Source: Nocardia higoensis NBRC 100133 (GTDB lineage Bacteria; Actinomycetota; Actinomycetes; Mycobacteriales; Mycobacteriaceae). Taken from it: a DNA stretch of 64,000 nt. Positions 25,007 through 34,033 of this stretch are shown here, piece after piece. The position numbers and the translations under genes are program-made. The notes beneath the pieces were generated by a model. It was not told the origin of the DNA, searched no databases, and saw nothing but the letters and a program-made list of their open reading frames with translations. Each line of letters begins with the position of its first letter. The stretch's first letter is position 1. Where the stretch lies: assembly GCF_000308595.1 (NCBI RefSeq), contig NZ_BAGA01000102.1, positions 1 through 64,000 of the forward strand, in the 5' to 3' direction.

Positions 25007-26458
25007 TCAGACCTCGACCGGCTCCTGTGCGGCGGACTCCTGCCGACCGGGAATGGCGAGGCTGATCGCGGCGGCGAGGACGAGCGCCGCGACGATGACC
25101 AGGCCCCCTGCCGTCAGGGCGGCCGAGTAGCCGTCGGAGTCGGCGACACCGAAGAAGACGGCGCTCAGCGATGCGACACCCACCGCCCCCGCGAACTGCT
25201 GATCGGTGGTCCAGATGCCCGAGGCCGAGCCCGCGTACCTGGGCGGCACGGTGGACAGGAACAGTGTCGTCAACGGGGGCTGGACCAGGTTGATGGCGAC
25301 GCCGACCAAGAACAGGCCGGGGACGAGAAGCCATGCGGCGACGGCATTTTCGTCGATCGAGGCCACGCCGATCACCGCCAGCGTACCCACGGCACCGGTC
25401 AGCGCGCCCGCGGCCACGACGAGGCGGCCGTACCGCACCGTCAGCCGCCCGACGAATGGGGCGACGAGCAGACCGCCGACGGAGAACGCGATGGTCAGCG
25501 CGCCTGCCCCGAGCGCCGAGTACCCCTGGCCTTCCTGCAGCCACAGGACGAACACCAGCAGGAACCCGCTGAAGGCCGCGAAGCCCACCAACTGGACCAC
25601 CAGCGCCACCGCGCTGGTGCGACCACGCAGCAGTTCCACCGGCAGCAGCGCGCCGGTGCGGCGTCCGGGGTCGCGATGCTCGCCGAAGGCGACCAGAGCC
25701 ACCACGGCGATACCCGCCACCAGCAGCAGGAAGGTCCACGGCGCCCAGTCGTAGGTGCGCCCCTCGAGGAGTGGGTACACGATCGCCACCAATCCGGCGG
25801 TCAGGCCGATCGCGGGCACCCAGCGCGGCCGCAGCGCGTCCTCGGCCCGGTTCTCCGGAATCAGCCACGTGCCCAGCGCGAGCAGGATCAAGGCGGCGGG
25901 GACGCTGATCCAGAAGATCGCACGCCAGCCGAGACCGGCGACATCGGCGGTGACGAGAATGCCGCCGAGCAGCAGTCCGCCCGCCTGGGCGAGACCGGCG
26001 GCGACGCCGAAAACGCCGAGCACCGTGGCCCGTTCGGGTCCGCGGAACAGGACGAACAGACTGCTGAGCACCTGCGGTGCGAGCACCGCCGCGCCCACGC
26101 CCTGCGCGGCGCGCGCGAGGATCAGCTCGCCGGGGCCCTGGGCCAGCGCGGACCAGACGCCGGCGAGGGCGAACACGGCGAGTCCGATGAGGAACATCCG
26201 CTTGCGGCCGAACAGGTCACCGAGGCGGGCAGCGGTGATCAGCGTGGCCGCGAAGGCCAGCAGGTAGGCGGTCGCGATCCAGCCCACCTGGGACGGACTT
26301 CCGCCTAGATCGGCCTGGATCGCCGGCAGGCCCACGTTGACGATCGTGACATTGAGCAGGTCCAGCGTGAAGCCCAGCACGAGCACGATCATCGCGGCCC
26401 AACGACGGGGATACAGCGATTCGTTCGTCTCGTCCGGAACTGTGGTCGAAACCGTCAT
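25007..26458 (-). CDS. MFS drug:H+ antiporter, DHA2 type
   Basis: A 483-residue membrane protein with about 14 hydrophobic segments. It shows the antiporter signature early in the chain ('LDLLNVTIVNVGLPAI'), motif A ('GDLFGRKRMFLIG') and motif C-like glycine-rich helix. DHA2 pumps export drugs and dyes with proton exchange. It is divergent from a MarR-type gene whose operator covers the shared 130-base gap, the classic layout of a ligand-induced efflux pair. Being next to the polyketide cluster it could export the product, though the cluster has its own MFS gene at 7211-8485. Confidence 0.9.
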   Translation of the reverse strand: MTVSTTVPDETNESLYPRRWAAMIVLVLGFTLDLLNVTIVNVGLPAIQADLGGSPSQVGWIATAYLLAFAATLITAARLGDLFGRKRMFLIGLAVFALAGVWSALAQGPGELILARAAQGVGAAVLAPQVLSSLFVLFRGPERATVLGVFGVAAGLAQAGGLLLGGILVTADVAGLGWRAIFWISVPAALILLALGTWLIPENRAEDALRPRWVPAIGLTAGLVAIVYPLLEGRTYDWAPWTFLLLVAGIAVVALVAFGEHRDPGRRTGALLPVELLRGRTSAVALVVQLVGFAAFSGFLLVFVLWLQEGQGYSALGAGALTIAFSVGGLLVAPFVGRLTVRYGRLVVAAGALTGAVGTLAVIGVASIDENAVAAWLLVPGLFLVGVAINLVQPPLTTLFLSTVPPRYAGSASGIWTTDQQFAGAVGVASLSAVFFGVADSDGYSAALTAGGLVIVAALVLAAAISLAIPGRQESAAQEPVEV

Positions 26459-26549
26459 CTCGGTTCCCCTAAGCCTCGGATGGTCGGTGAGTGTCCGGTA
26501 GTACCGTTACGGAAGAAAGTCGGTCCGACAAGTTAGTCGGGAAAACGAG

Positions 26550-26571
26550 TATCTCGTTGATACGAGATAAT
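26550..26571 (+). promoter_or_regulatory. MarR-type operator overlapping a -10 element
   Basis: TATCTCGT-TGAT-ACGAGATA (26550-26569) is a perfect 8-bp-arm palindrome overlapping GATAAT (26566-26571), a good -10 for the MarR gene at 26589. A second, weaker dyad CCGAC-N6-GTCGG lies at 26525-26540. Together they fit autorepression and control of the divergent pump. Confidence 0.6.
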
Positions 26572-26588
26572 AGGTGAGGTGGTCGCCG

Positions 26589-27074
26589 ATGACAAGCACA
26601 TCCACCGCGCGCTCGGAATCGGTGCGCGCGATCGAGTCCGCGATGCGTCGCTACGCCGCCGCATCGGCACGTATCGACCAGATCACCGCGGGCGCAGTGG
26701 GTTTGACGTTGAGCACTTGCGAGGCGAACTTCGTCAACCTGCTCCGGCTGCACGGTCCGCTCACGCCGGGACAGCTGGGCAAGCTCGCGAACTTCACCTC
26801 CTCCGGCACCACCACCGGAGTGATCGACCGCCTGGAGAGCGCGGGTTATGTGGTACGCGAACGCAGCACCACCGACCGCAGGAAAGTGATCGTCACCCTG
26901 AAGGAAGACCGGCTCGCCGCCGACGACGAGGCCCGCGCGCGGCGGCTGTCGCATGTGCTGGCCGAGTACACCGACGACCAGATCGGCACGATCGCCGATT
27001 TCCTCACCCGCCTCACCGGCGCCGAGGTATCCGCGGCATCGCCTCCGGAGGAAGCCGACGAGCCGCGTCGCTGA
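26589..27074 (+). CDS. MarR-family transcriptional repressor
   Basis: A 161-residue winged-helix protein: 'LTLSTCEANFVNLLRLHGPLTPGQLGKLANF' (key LTPGQLG), recognition helix region 'TSSGTTTGVIDRLESAGYVVRERS' and the wing 'TTDRRKVIVTLKEDG-like' with the conserved D-R-R. The C-terminal helices would form the dimer and ligand pocket. The ATG at 26589 has GAGGTGG upstream. It is divergent from the DHA2 pump gene, over the operator at 26550-26569, so it most likely represses both genes until a ligand binds. Confidence 0.9.
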   Translation: MTSTSTARSESVRAIESAMRRYAAASARIDQITAGAVGLTLSTCEANFVNLLRLHGPLTPGQLGKLANFTSSGTTTGVIDRLESAGYVVRERSTTDRRKVIVTLKEDRLAADDEARARRLSHVLAEYTDDQIGTIADFLTRLTGAEVSAASPPEEADEPRR

Positions 27075-27086
27075 ACGACCGGGCGA

Positions 27087-27932
27087 TCAGCCGCGGGCGG
27101 CGCCGGTGGCGATCGGACGCGCGGGGTCGGTGATCCACTGCGACCAGGAGCCCGGGTAGAGCGCGGCGGCCACGCCGAGCGTGCTCAGCGCGAGCACGTC
27201 CAGGGTCGCGGCGACACCGCCACCGCAGTACGCGCCGATCGGCGCGCCGTCGAGATAGGGCGCGTAGCGCGAGCGTAGTGCGGCCTTGTCGGCGAAATGG
27301 CCTGCTCGCGGGTCCTCGTCGCCGGGCAGGCTGTGCGCGCCGGGGATGTGGCCGCCGATCGCGTCCGGTACCGAGCCGGCGTACCAGTCGGCACCCCGGG
27401 AATCGAGCAGGTGCCCGTTACGGGCGAGCGCGGCCGCGGTGCCGGCGTCCAGCGTCGGTAACGCCCCGAGCCGAAGCTCGGCGGCGCCACCGCCGGCGGG
27501 CGGACGCGACTGCGTCAACTCTCCACCGGCCGCGAGCCAGGCGTGCGCACCGCCGTCGAGGTAGCGCACATCGGCCAGTCCGGCCCAGCGCAGCACCCAC
27601 CATGCGCGGGTCGCGCTCGACGCGAGATCATGGCTGTACACCACGATCAGGCTGTCGTCGCGAATTCCCGTGCGCTCCACGAGATCGCGCACCTGCGACA
27701 GCTCGGGCAACGGAGCGTCGCCCGAGGTTCCGGTGCGCGGACCGAGGAATTCGGCGAAGTCCACGACATGCGCGCCGGGGAGGTGTCCGGCGGGACGTTC
27801 GCCCAGACCGACGGCGAGCGGAGCGGGGATCGTGGCGCGATCACGCAGGATCTCCAGGACGACGACATGGGTTCCCGCGGTCGGCGCGGCCGCGAGTTCG
27901 GCGGCCGAGATGACGGAGGTGGGCGAGCTCAT
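27087..27932 (-). CDS. Sulfurtransferase (two rhodanese domains)
   Basis: A 281-residue thiosulfate/3-mercaptopyruvate sulfurtransferase-like protein with two rhodanese repeats. The first, inactive repeat has 'GHLPGAHVVDFAEFLG' and 'VVYSHDLASSATRAWWVLRWAG'; the second has 'LLDSRGADWYAG', 'GHIPGAHSLPGDED' and the active-site loop YCGGGVAATL with its catalytic cysteine. It moves sulfane sulfur to acceptors such as cyanide or thiols. It converges on the MarR gene with a 12-base gap. No link to its neighbours is evident. Confidence 0.9.
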   Translation of the reverse strand: MSSPTSVISAAELAAAPTAGTHVVVLEILRDRATIPAPLAVGLGERPAGHLPGAHVVDFAEFLGPRTGTSGDAPLPELSQVRDLVERTGIRDDSLIVVYSHDLASSATRAWWVLRWAGLADVRYLDGGAHAWLAAGGELTQSRPPAGGGAAELRLGALPTLDAGTAAALARNGHLLDSRGADWYAGSVPDAIGGHIPGAHSLPGDEDPRAGHFADKAALRSRYAPYLDGAPIGAYCGGGVAATLDVLALSTLGVAAALYPGSWSQWITDPARPIATGAARG

Positions 27933-28059
27933 CGCGATCCCCTTACCGAGAAACGGTGCGTGACGCAGCCGAAACTAGTGCCACGTCCACGGGGAGAGAA
28001 CGATTGGACTCACACAGATCATCAGGGTGGCCGGCTCGTCCGGCCACTAGAATCGCCAG

Positions 28060-28674
28060 GTGTCGCTGCTTCCTCTGATCTTCACCGCGGGCTGGGCGAG
28101 TGGGATCAATGCCTATGCGGTCGTGCTGCTGTTCGGATTGTTCGGCCTGACCGGCCTTTCCGACGATGTGCCCGAGGGCCTGCAACGCGCCGATGTGCTG
28201 ATCGCGGCCGGAGTCCTGTTCGCGATCGAGCTGATCGCCGACAAGATTCCCTACCTCGACTCGTTCTGGGACTCGATCCACACGGTGATCCGGCCCGCTT
28301 CCGGCGCGGTGGTGGCCGCCCTCATCGCCGGTTCCGACGAATCCCTGACCACGCTGCTGGCCGCGGCGGTGGGTGGGACGACCGCGCTGGTCAGCCATCT
28401 GGTGAAGGCCGGGCTTCGAGCGGCGATCAACACCTCACCGGAACCGGCGAGCAATATCGCCGTCAGCGCCGCGGAGGATCTCAGCGTCGCGGGCGTCGTC
28501 ACGCTGGCGATCTTCCACCCGGTCGCCGCGGCGATCATCGCCGCGCTGCTGTTGGTGATCGGCGTATCGCTGGTCTACCTGCTGGCCAGCCGCATCCGGC
28601 GGTATCGGCGACGCAGGCGCGAACGCAAGGCCGCCGGAAGCCGGGCGATACAGCCGGGTGAGCCCACGTACTGA
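28060..28674 (+). CDS. DUF4126 family membrane protein
   Basis: A 204-residue membrane protein with four to five hydrophobic segments and a basic C-terminal tail (RIRRYRRRRRERK). The pattern 'GWASGINAYAVVLLFGLFG', 'AIELIADKIPYLDSFWDSIHTVIRPASGA' (key DKIPYLDSFWD) and 'VSHLVKAGLRAAINTSPEPASN' is that of DUF4126. The function of this family is unknown. The start is a GTG at 28060 without a strong ribosome site. It converges on the HxlR gene. Confidence 0.85.
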   Translation: MSLLPLIFTAGWASGINAYAVVLLFGLFGLTGLSDDVPEGLQRADVLIAAGVLFAIELIADKIPYLDSFWDSIHTVIRPASGAVVAALIAGSDESLTTLLAAAVGGTTALVSHLVKAGLRAAINTSPEPASNIAVSAAEDLSVAGVVTLAIFHPVAAAIIAALLLVIGVSLVYLLASRIRRYRRRRRERKAAGSRAIQPGEPTY

Positions 28675-28725
28675 TCCGGCTCCGGGACCGCGGACGACAT
28701 CGACGATCGCCCCCGAGCACACGAG

Positions 28726-29220
28726 CTATCGCGCGTGATCCGAGTGCGCCCGTTCCGGAATCAGGTCCCGGCTCTTGGCTCCCGGGCCGTACACCAGCCG
28801 TAGGTCGCGCCCCTGCACGCGCTCCCCACAGGCCGAGCACATCGGTTCGATGGTCGCGATGTGCCCGCATTCGGCGTGCACCGTCTCGATGGGCGGGCCG
28901 TCGGGCGCGGCCCAGCGATCGCCCCACTGCCGCATCGCGGCGACCACCGTCCACAGCGACCTGCCCTTGTCGGTGAGCAGGTAGTCGTAGCGCACCGGAT
29001 TCTGCTGGTAGGGCTCTTTCACCAGGACGCCCTGCTCGACGAGGTGGTCCAGGCGCTGGTTCAGGACATTGCGCGCGATGCCGAGCCGGGAGCGGAACTC
29101 CTCGAAGCGGGTCACTCCGAACAGCGCGTCGCGCACGATCAGCAGCGTCCACCACTCGCCCACCACTTCCAGGCACTGGGCCAGCGAGCAGTTCATGTCT
29201 TCGAAGCTCGTCCTGCGCAT
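28726..29220 (-). CDS. HxlR-family transcriptional regulator
   Basis: A 164-residue winged-helix protein: MRRTSFEDMNCSLAQCLEVV with the conserved N-terminal cysteine, 'GEWWTLLIVRDALFGVTRFEEF', 'GIARNVLNQRLDHLVEQGVL' and 'PVRYDYLLTDKGRSL'. The C-terminal extension carries C-x2-H...C-x2-C (in 'ECGHIATIEPMCSACG') that may bind zinc. The ATG at 29220 was chosen over 29259 because the longer form would reach into the divergent promoter. It is divergent from the thioesterase-MFS pair by 53 bases and is likely their regulator. Confidence 0.9.
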   Translation of the reverse strand: MRRTSFEDMNCSLAQCLEVVGEWWTLLIVRDALFGVTRFEEFRSRLGIARNVLNQRLDHLVEQGVLVKEPYQQNPVRYDYLLTDKGRSLWTVVAAMRQWGDRWAAPDGPPIETVHAECGHIATIEPMCSACGERVQGRDLRLVYGPGAKSRDLIPERAHSDHAR

Positions 29221-29237
29221 GAACCCATCGTAGTCAG

Positions 29238-29266
29238 TTGCTTCACGAAACTCACCCATCTACTGT
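29238..29266 (+). promoter_or_regulatory. Promoter giving a leaderless thioesterase mRNA
   Basis: TTGCTT (29238-29243), 17-base spacer, TACTGT (29261-29266). The expected transcription start falls at or next to the A of the ATG at 29274, and no ribosome site precedes that ATG, so the transcript is probably leaderless. Confidence 0.5.
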
Positions 29267-29273
29267 CAGTCTC

Positions 29274-30089
29274 ATGATGCAACTCACTCGGTCGATCGCT
29301 GCGGCGTTCGACCTTTCCGAGCTCGGCCGACACCACTGGCAGGCACACATCGACGGCACCTGGCGAGGGTGGTCGGGACCACACGGCGGGGTGATCGCGG
29401 CGTTGACGGTCGAGGCGGCGCGCCGGACTGTCGGCGAGGAGTTCCCGGTGCGCGCCTGCGACCTGCACTTCCTCGGCAGGCCGGGTATCGGCGCACTCAC
29501 CCTGCACGCCGAGCATCACCCGGTCGGGCGGTCCAGTCACGTCGTGGATGTCCGTGTGCACCAGGACGATCGGACCATCGCCGCGGCCACCATCACCCTC
29601 GGCCGCAACGGCGACACCACCGTCGCCGCACGCGCAGGCCGCCCCGTGCCCGCCGTGCCGCGCCCGGAGGCATGCGCCCGATTCCACCTGCCCGCCGAGA
29701 TCGTTCCCGCCGGGGGCCATTTCGACATCCGGCCCGCCGCCGGACCGCTGCCGTTGACCGGCTCGGAGGAAGCCTGGATGACCGCCTGGATCGCGGTGAC
29801 CCCGGTCGCCGACACCGCCCTGCCGATCGACGCTGCCACGCTGGCAGTCCTCGCCGACGCGCTGCCACCGGGGATCTTTCCCACACTCACCGTCCCGGTC
29901 CCGGTGCCGACGGTGACGCTGTCCATGCACCTGCACACCGACGAGTTCGACGCGGGTACGCGATTCGCGCTCGTGCGCGCTGCCAATGCAGGCACCGGCG
30001 GAGGCTGGTCGATCGACGAGACCGACATCTGGGACGAGCACGGACGGCTGCTCGCCACCGCCCGTCAGAGCCGCCGAGTCCTCGGCTGA
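29274..30089 (+). CDS. Double-hotdog thioesterase family protein
   Basis: A 271-residue acyl-CoA thioesterase-like protein with two hotdog halves: 'GPHGGVIAALTVEAARRT' and 'CDLHFLGRPGIGALTLHAEHHPVGRSSHVVDVRVHQDDRTIAAATITLGR' (key GRSSHVVDVRV) in the first, and 'VTLSMHLHTDEFDAGTRF' with 'DETDIWDEHGRLLATARQSR' in the second. It should hydrolyse an acyl-CoA ester; the chain is unknown. It is divergent from the HxlR gene and followed after 14 bases by an MFS gene. The ATG at 29274 fits a leaderless start. Confidence 0.87.
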   Translation: MMQLTRSIAAAFDLSELGRHHWQAHIDGTWRGWSGPHGGVIAALTVEAARRTVGEEFPVRACDLHFLGRPGIGALTLHAEHHPVGRSSHVVDVRVHQDDRTIAAATITLGRNGDTTVAARAGRPVPAVPRPEACARFHLPAEIVPAGGHFDIRPAAGPLPLTGSEEAWMTAWIAVTPVADTALPIDAATLAVLADALPPGIFPTLTVPVPVPTVTLSMHLHTDEFDAGTRFALVRAANAGTGGGWSIDETDIWDEHGRLLATARQSRRVLG

Positions 30090-30103
30090 CAGGGAGAACG
30101 ATC

Positions 30104-31519
30104 GTGAAAACCGCTGTCACCGAACGCGCCGAGCGCACCACCGACCACCGGGTCGTGCTCGGCATCGTCTCCATCGGGGTCCTGCTCACCAGCCTGGACC
30201 TGTTCATCGTCAATGTCGCACTGCCGCAGATGGCACGCGACTTCGCGGTCGCGGATCTGTCGACGCTGTCGTGGGTGCTCAACGCCTATGCCGTCGTCTT
30301 CGCGGCGCTGCTGGTGCCCGCCGGGCGGCTCGGCGATCGCAACGGCAATCGCACCGCGTTCCTGCTCGGGCTGATCGTGTTCGTCGTCGGATCCGCATTG
30401 TGCGGGGCCGCGTGGAATGTCGCCTCGCTGGTCGGATTCCGGCTGTTGCAGGCCGTCGGAGCAGCCGTGCTGACGCCGACCTCGCTGGCATTGATCCTGG
30501 CCGCGACCCCGGCCGACCGGCGCGCCGGGGCGGTGCGCTTGTGGGTCGCCTTCGCCGGCATCGGCGCGGCACTCGGGCCGGTGCTCGGCGGCCTGCTCGT
30601 CGCGGTCGACTGGCGGTGGATCTTCCTGGTCAATGTGCCGATCGGGCTCGTGGCGATCGCGGCCGGGGCGCGACTGCTGCCCGATCCGCGCGGTGCGGGC
30701 GGCCCGCTGCCGGATCTGGTCGGTGCCGCGCTGTTCACAGCGGCCGTCGCGGTGCTGATCCTCGCTCTCGTGAAGGGACCGGATTGGGGCTGGACGTCGG
30801 CGAATGTACTGATCTGCTTCGCCGTCGCGGCAGTCCTCGCGGTCGCCTTCGGATTGTCCTCGGCCCGCCACCACAGTCCGGTGCTCGATCCCGCGTTGTT
30901 GCGCGCCCCGAATTTCGCCCTCATGGCGGTGAACGCGGTGTTCTTCCAGGTCGCGTTCGCGGGCATGCTGCTGACGGTCGTGCTCCTGGCCCAGGACGTC
31001 TGGGGCTGGTCCGCGCTGCGCACCGGGCTCGCGATTGCACCGGGACCGCTGGTCGTGCCGGTCGTCGCGGTACTGGCCGGGCGGCTCATCGCGCGAATCG
31101 GGGCGGGTGCGGTGATCGCGGCGGGCGGCACGGCCTTCGCGGCAGGACTGCTGTGGTGGGCCGCGGCGGTGACGACGCAGCCCGACTATGTGGGCGGACT
31201 GCTCGGCGGCATGCTGATCACCGGACTCGGGGTCGGCCTGACCCTGCCCACCTCGTTCGCCGCGGGCACCGGCGCGCTCGCGCCGCAGCAGTTCGCCACG
31301 GGTTCGGCGGTGCTGAGCATGAGCAGGCAGATCGGCCTGGCGATCGGGGTCGCGGTGGTGGTCGCGGCGCTGGGCGCGCCGAGCGGTGCGGACGAGACAC
31401 TGACGGGATTCCAGCGCAGCTGGTACGTCACCGCGGCGATCGCGGTGGTGGCCGGGCTGATCGGTCTCGGCGCGCGGACAACGGGCCGGGCGGAGGCGCC
31501 GACCGCGCCCGCCCGATAG
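30104..31519 (+). CDS. MFS transporter, EmrB/QacA (DHA2) type
   Basis: A 471-residue protein with about 14 hydrophobic segments. Signatures are 'LTSLDLFIVNVALPQMARDF' (key LDLFIVNVALP), motif A 'PAGRLGDRNGNRTAFLLG' and motif C 'AGIGAALGPVLGGLL'. It is a proton-driven exporter of toxic compounds or metabolites. The GTG at 30104 follows AGGGAG by 7 bases. Co-transcribed with the thioesterase gene and probably under HxlR control. It ends upstream of a bidirectional hairpin at 31651-31683. Confidence 0.92.
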   Translation: MKTAVTERAERTTDHRVVLGIVSIGVLLTSLDLFIVNVALPQMARDFAVADLSTLSWVLNAYAVVFAALLVPAGRLGDRNGNRTAFLLGLIVFVVGSALCGAAWNVASLVGFRLLQAVGAAVLTPTSLALILAATPADRRAGAVRLWVAFAGIGAALGPVLGGLLVAVDWRWIFLVNVPIGLVAIAAGARLLPDPRGAGGPLPDLVGAALFTAAVAVLILALVKGPDWGWTSANVLICFAVAAVLAVAFGLSSARHHSPVLDPALLRAPNFALMAVNAVFFQVAFAGMLLTVVLLAQDVWGWSALRTGLAIAPGPLVVPVVAVLAGRLIARIGAGAVIAAGGTAFAAGLLWWAAAVTTQPDYVGGLLGGMLITGLGVGLTLPTSFAAGTGALAPQQFATGSAVLSMSRQIGLAIGVAVVVAALGAPSGADETLTGFQRSWYVTAAIAVVAGLIGLGARTTGRAEAPTAPAR

Positions 31520-31650
31520 GACGGCGCGAGTGCCCGGCGTTCGGCGGCTGCGGTGACAGCCGCCGGATGCCGGGAATCGGTCGTATCCGGCGATGCGAGC
31601 CGGCGGGGCAGCGAGAACGGCGCCGGATCCAGCGCCCCGGGACCGACACG

Positions 31651-31683
31651 GGCGTGCCGCGCCGTCCTGTGACGCGGCACGCC
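31651..31683. terminator. Bidirectional hairpin terminator
   Basis: GGCGTGCCGCG (31651-31661) and CGCGGCACGCC (31673-31683) form a perfect 11-bp stem with an 11-base loop between the MFS gene and the converging DUF4254 gene. The 31520-31757 gap holds nothing else. Confidence 0.65.
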
Positions 31684-31757
31684 GGGCCGAGCGCCACGTT
31701 GCGCCCGCCGTCCCTGCGTCGGCGACGTGGCGGGGGCACTCGGACCCTGATCTGCGG

Positions 31758-32201
31758 CTATTGCCCGGGCAGGCGCCTGCGGCCACCGGCCACATCGGTG
31801 ACCAGATCAGTGTATCCGTCGACCAGTTCGGCGAGGCGATACCAATATTTGTGGGTGAGGCCGCTGCGGGGGCCATCGCTGTCGATGGCCTGGTTGGCGT
31901 CGGCCCAGCTCCGGGCCATCCGATCCACGACCGCGCCGAGGGTCTCGGTGTGCAGGGCGGCGTCCGGACGGTGCGCGGGCACCTCGTGTGCGATCCACTC
32001 GTCGATGTCATCGACGAGTTCGGTTCTCCTGCAGTCGATTTCGGCCACAAGTCGGACGTCGGCCAGTTCGGCGCGGCGGGCGTGCAGTTCGGCGAGCGCG
32101 TGCGCGGACCGCAGCAGTTCGCGATCCTCGTAGCGGCGCCCCTGGAAGGCGCACAGCAGCTGCGGAGCTGTCGGCAAGGCCCCTACCGTCGGCGCGCTCA
32201 T
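31758..32201 (-). CDS. DUF4254 family protein (first copy)
   Basis: A 147-residue mostly helical protein. It carries the DUF4254 pattern: 'AELHARR', 'EIDCRRTELVDDIDEWIAHEV' with the R-R-x-E-L-V-x-x-I-D core, 'ALHTETLGAVVDRMARSW' and 'RLAELVDGYTDLVTDV'. The function is unknown; multiple copies are common in Nocardia. A second, more divergent copy lies at 35626-36123, on the other side of three regulatory genes. The ATG at 32201 was taken as first in-frame start. The 290-base gap upstream (32202-32492) is AT-richer but shows no gene. Confidence 0.8.
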   Translation of the reverse strand: MSAPTVGALPTAPQLLCAFQGRRYEDRELLRSAHALAELHARRAELADVRLVAEIDCRRTELVDDIDEWIAHEVPAHRPDAALHTETLGAVVDRMARSWADANQAIDSDGPRSGLTHKYWYRLAELVDGYTDLVTDVAGGRRRLPGQ

Positions 32202-32492
32202 CCGATTCCCCCGGTAGCGGCTGTGAACGTTGCAAAAACCACCATGATCGGTTCTCGATTCGTTTGTTCCGTGCGCTCTGCGCCGAGGGGGTCCACCTCC
32301 CCGACAGCTGGATCATGCGCGTGCAAATGCAAGGACGCAACGCTGAACGCAATAGTGCGTTCTATCTAGTGCGCCTGCTGACGCGGCGCCAATTCCGAAT
32401 AACCGGGCCACCCTGCGAAGACGTGTCACAGATCACGATTCGATACGGGAAGCCATGCGTAAGAGGGCTTTCCACATACTCGACGAAATCGG

Positions 32493-33752
32493 TCATCCGC
32501 GCTGCGCGGTGTGCCACCGCGCAGCGGCCACCGCGCGCCTGCCGTCTCCCCGGGCGAGCAGATCCAGGGCGTGCTCGTGGATCTCGATGTCGCCGGGCGC
32601 GCGCTCGCCGTACCGCAGGGCATGCTCGGGGTCCGGGCTCGACAGCACCGCCGTACGGACTCCCACGGCGAGGTGCTCCCGCCATTCGCCCACCCCGGGC
32701 GCCTGGGAACCGGGCAGCAGCGGCCCCTGGTACAGCCGTACGGCCGTATCGACATCACCGGACCGCAACGCCGCGAGCAACTCGACAGCATCGCAGGACA
32801 GCGGCGCGGCCAGCTGGTAGACGCGGCTGGTGATCGCCTCGCCGGTCACCCGGCGCAGATGCGAGACGTCGGCTTTCACCGTGGTCAGCGACGCCGGCCG
32901 GTCACCGTAGATGGCCCACTGCAGGCGTTCGGGGCTGAATCCGTCCGGTTCGAGCGCGAGCAGGGCGAGGATTTCCAGCTGCCGGGGCCGCAGGCGCACC
33001 GGGTGCCCCGCACGCACCAGCCGCCCGGTACCCAGGCAGGTCAGCCGCACCGCCGCCGGCGGGCTCGGGGCGGGCAGCCGGGCCTCCACGGCACTGACCA
33101 GCGTGCGCACCGTCGACGGGACGAGCGGATGTGCGCGGTCCCAGGTGGAGGACAGGTCGAGCACACCGAGCGTCCTGCCGTCCTGGCGACGGATCGGGGC
33201 GCTGTAACAGACCCAGCCGTGCAGGGCCGCCACCAGGTGCTCGGCGGAGAACACGGTGCTCGGGCGGCCGGTACGCAGCGACAACGACAACGCGTTGGTG
33301 CCCATGTGCCGCTCGTCCCAGCGGCCGCCGGGCGCGAAATTGACCCGCTCGGCGCGCCTGCGCATCACCGGGCCACCGCAGGACCAGAGGATGGTGCCGT
33401 CCTCGTCGGTGACCGCGGCGACGAAGCCCGCGTCGTGGGCGATGTCGTGCAATTGATCGGCGAGGCCGGTCAGCGGTCCGCGCAGCGGGGAGTCGCGCCA
33501 GCGGGCGGCGATGTCGGCGCCGCCATCGGGCGCGCTGTCCCGCGCGGGGTCGACGGTGGCCAGCGAGCGCCGCCAGGATTCGGCGACCTCGGCACGGACG
33601 GCTGGCGGCTCGGTGGCGGCGGGCACCCCGGGAACCCGGCGGGCCCACTCCTGTTCCAGCGCCGCCCTGCGCTGGGCGAGAGTGTCCGCCGGTGACGCCT
33701 CGCGCGCTGTCGTCTGCCCGGACCGTCTCACGTCCCCAGTCTTCCTCGTCAC
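32493..33752 (-). CDS. GAF-domain regulator with SARP-like winged helix
   Basis: A 419-residue protein. Residues about 55-220 resemble the GAF input domain of acetoin-type regulators ('AESWRRSL', 'FVAAVTDEDGTILW', 'WDERHMGTNALSLSLRTGRP', 'APIRRQDGRTLGVLDLSSTW'). Residues about 235-330 form a winged helix of the OmpR/SARP type ('RLRPRQLEILALLALEPDG', 'VKADVSHLRRV'), followed by a short helical part with 'RLYQGPLLPGSQAPGVGEWR', the usual start of a SARP activation domain, here cut short. It probably activates transcription in response to a small molecule. An internal GTG at 33731 is an alternative start. Confidence 0.85.
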   Translation of the reverse strand: MTRKTGDVRRSGQTTAREASPADTLAQRRAALEQEWARRVPGVPAATEPPAVRAEVAESWRRSLATVDPARDSAPDGGADIAARWRDSPLRGPLTGLADQLHDIAHDAGFVAAVTDEDGTILWSCGGPVMRRRAERVNFAPGGRWDERHMGTNALSLSLRTGRPSTVFSAEHLVAALHGWVCYSAPIRRQDGRTLGVLDLSSTWDRAHPLVPSTVRTLVSAVEARLPAPSPPAAVRLTCLGTGRLVRAGHPVRLRPRQLEILALLALEPDGFSPERLQWAIYGDRPASLTTVKADVSHLRRVTGEAITSRVYQLAAPLSCDAVELLAALRSGDVDTAVRLYQGPLLPGSQAPGVGEWREHLAVGVRTAVLSSPDPEHALRYGERAPGDIEIHEHALDLLARGDGRRAVAAARWHTAQRG

Positions 33753-34033
33753 CCCCGGTGCGAATCCTCATCATGCCTCACCGTCGTGGCCCGCGGTTCG
33801 GTTCCGGCACCGGTCCTCCACCGGTTCCACTCCCGCAGCGGTGCCGACGGCAAACATCCCGCATCCCCGGCGCGACGCGGGGTTCTGCTCCGCCCGGCCC
33901 GAAGTCGCTGCCGGACAGGTAATCTGCCCCGGACACGCACCACCCGTGTATCGCCCGGCGGAGGCGACGGCCCGCGGCAGGGGGAACCACCGGGCGGTGC
34001 CGGTGAACGCAGGGGCGAAAGGAAATCCGTTTC

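Noticed and set aside
30065..32050. 661-codon minus-strand frame opposite the MFS gene
   Set aside because: Composition is Arg/Asp/Gln-rich with no motif; the plus-strand frame encodes a clear transporter.
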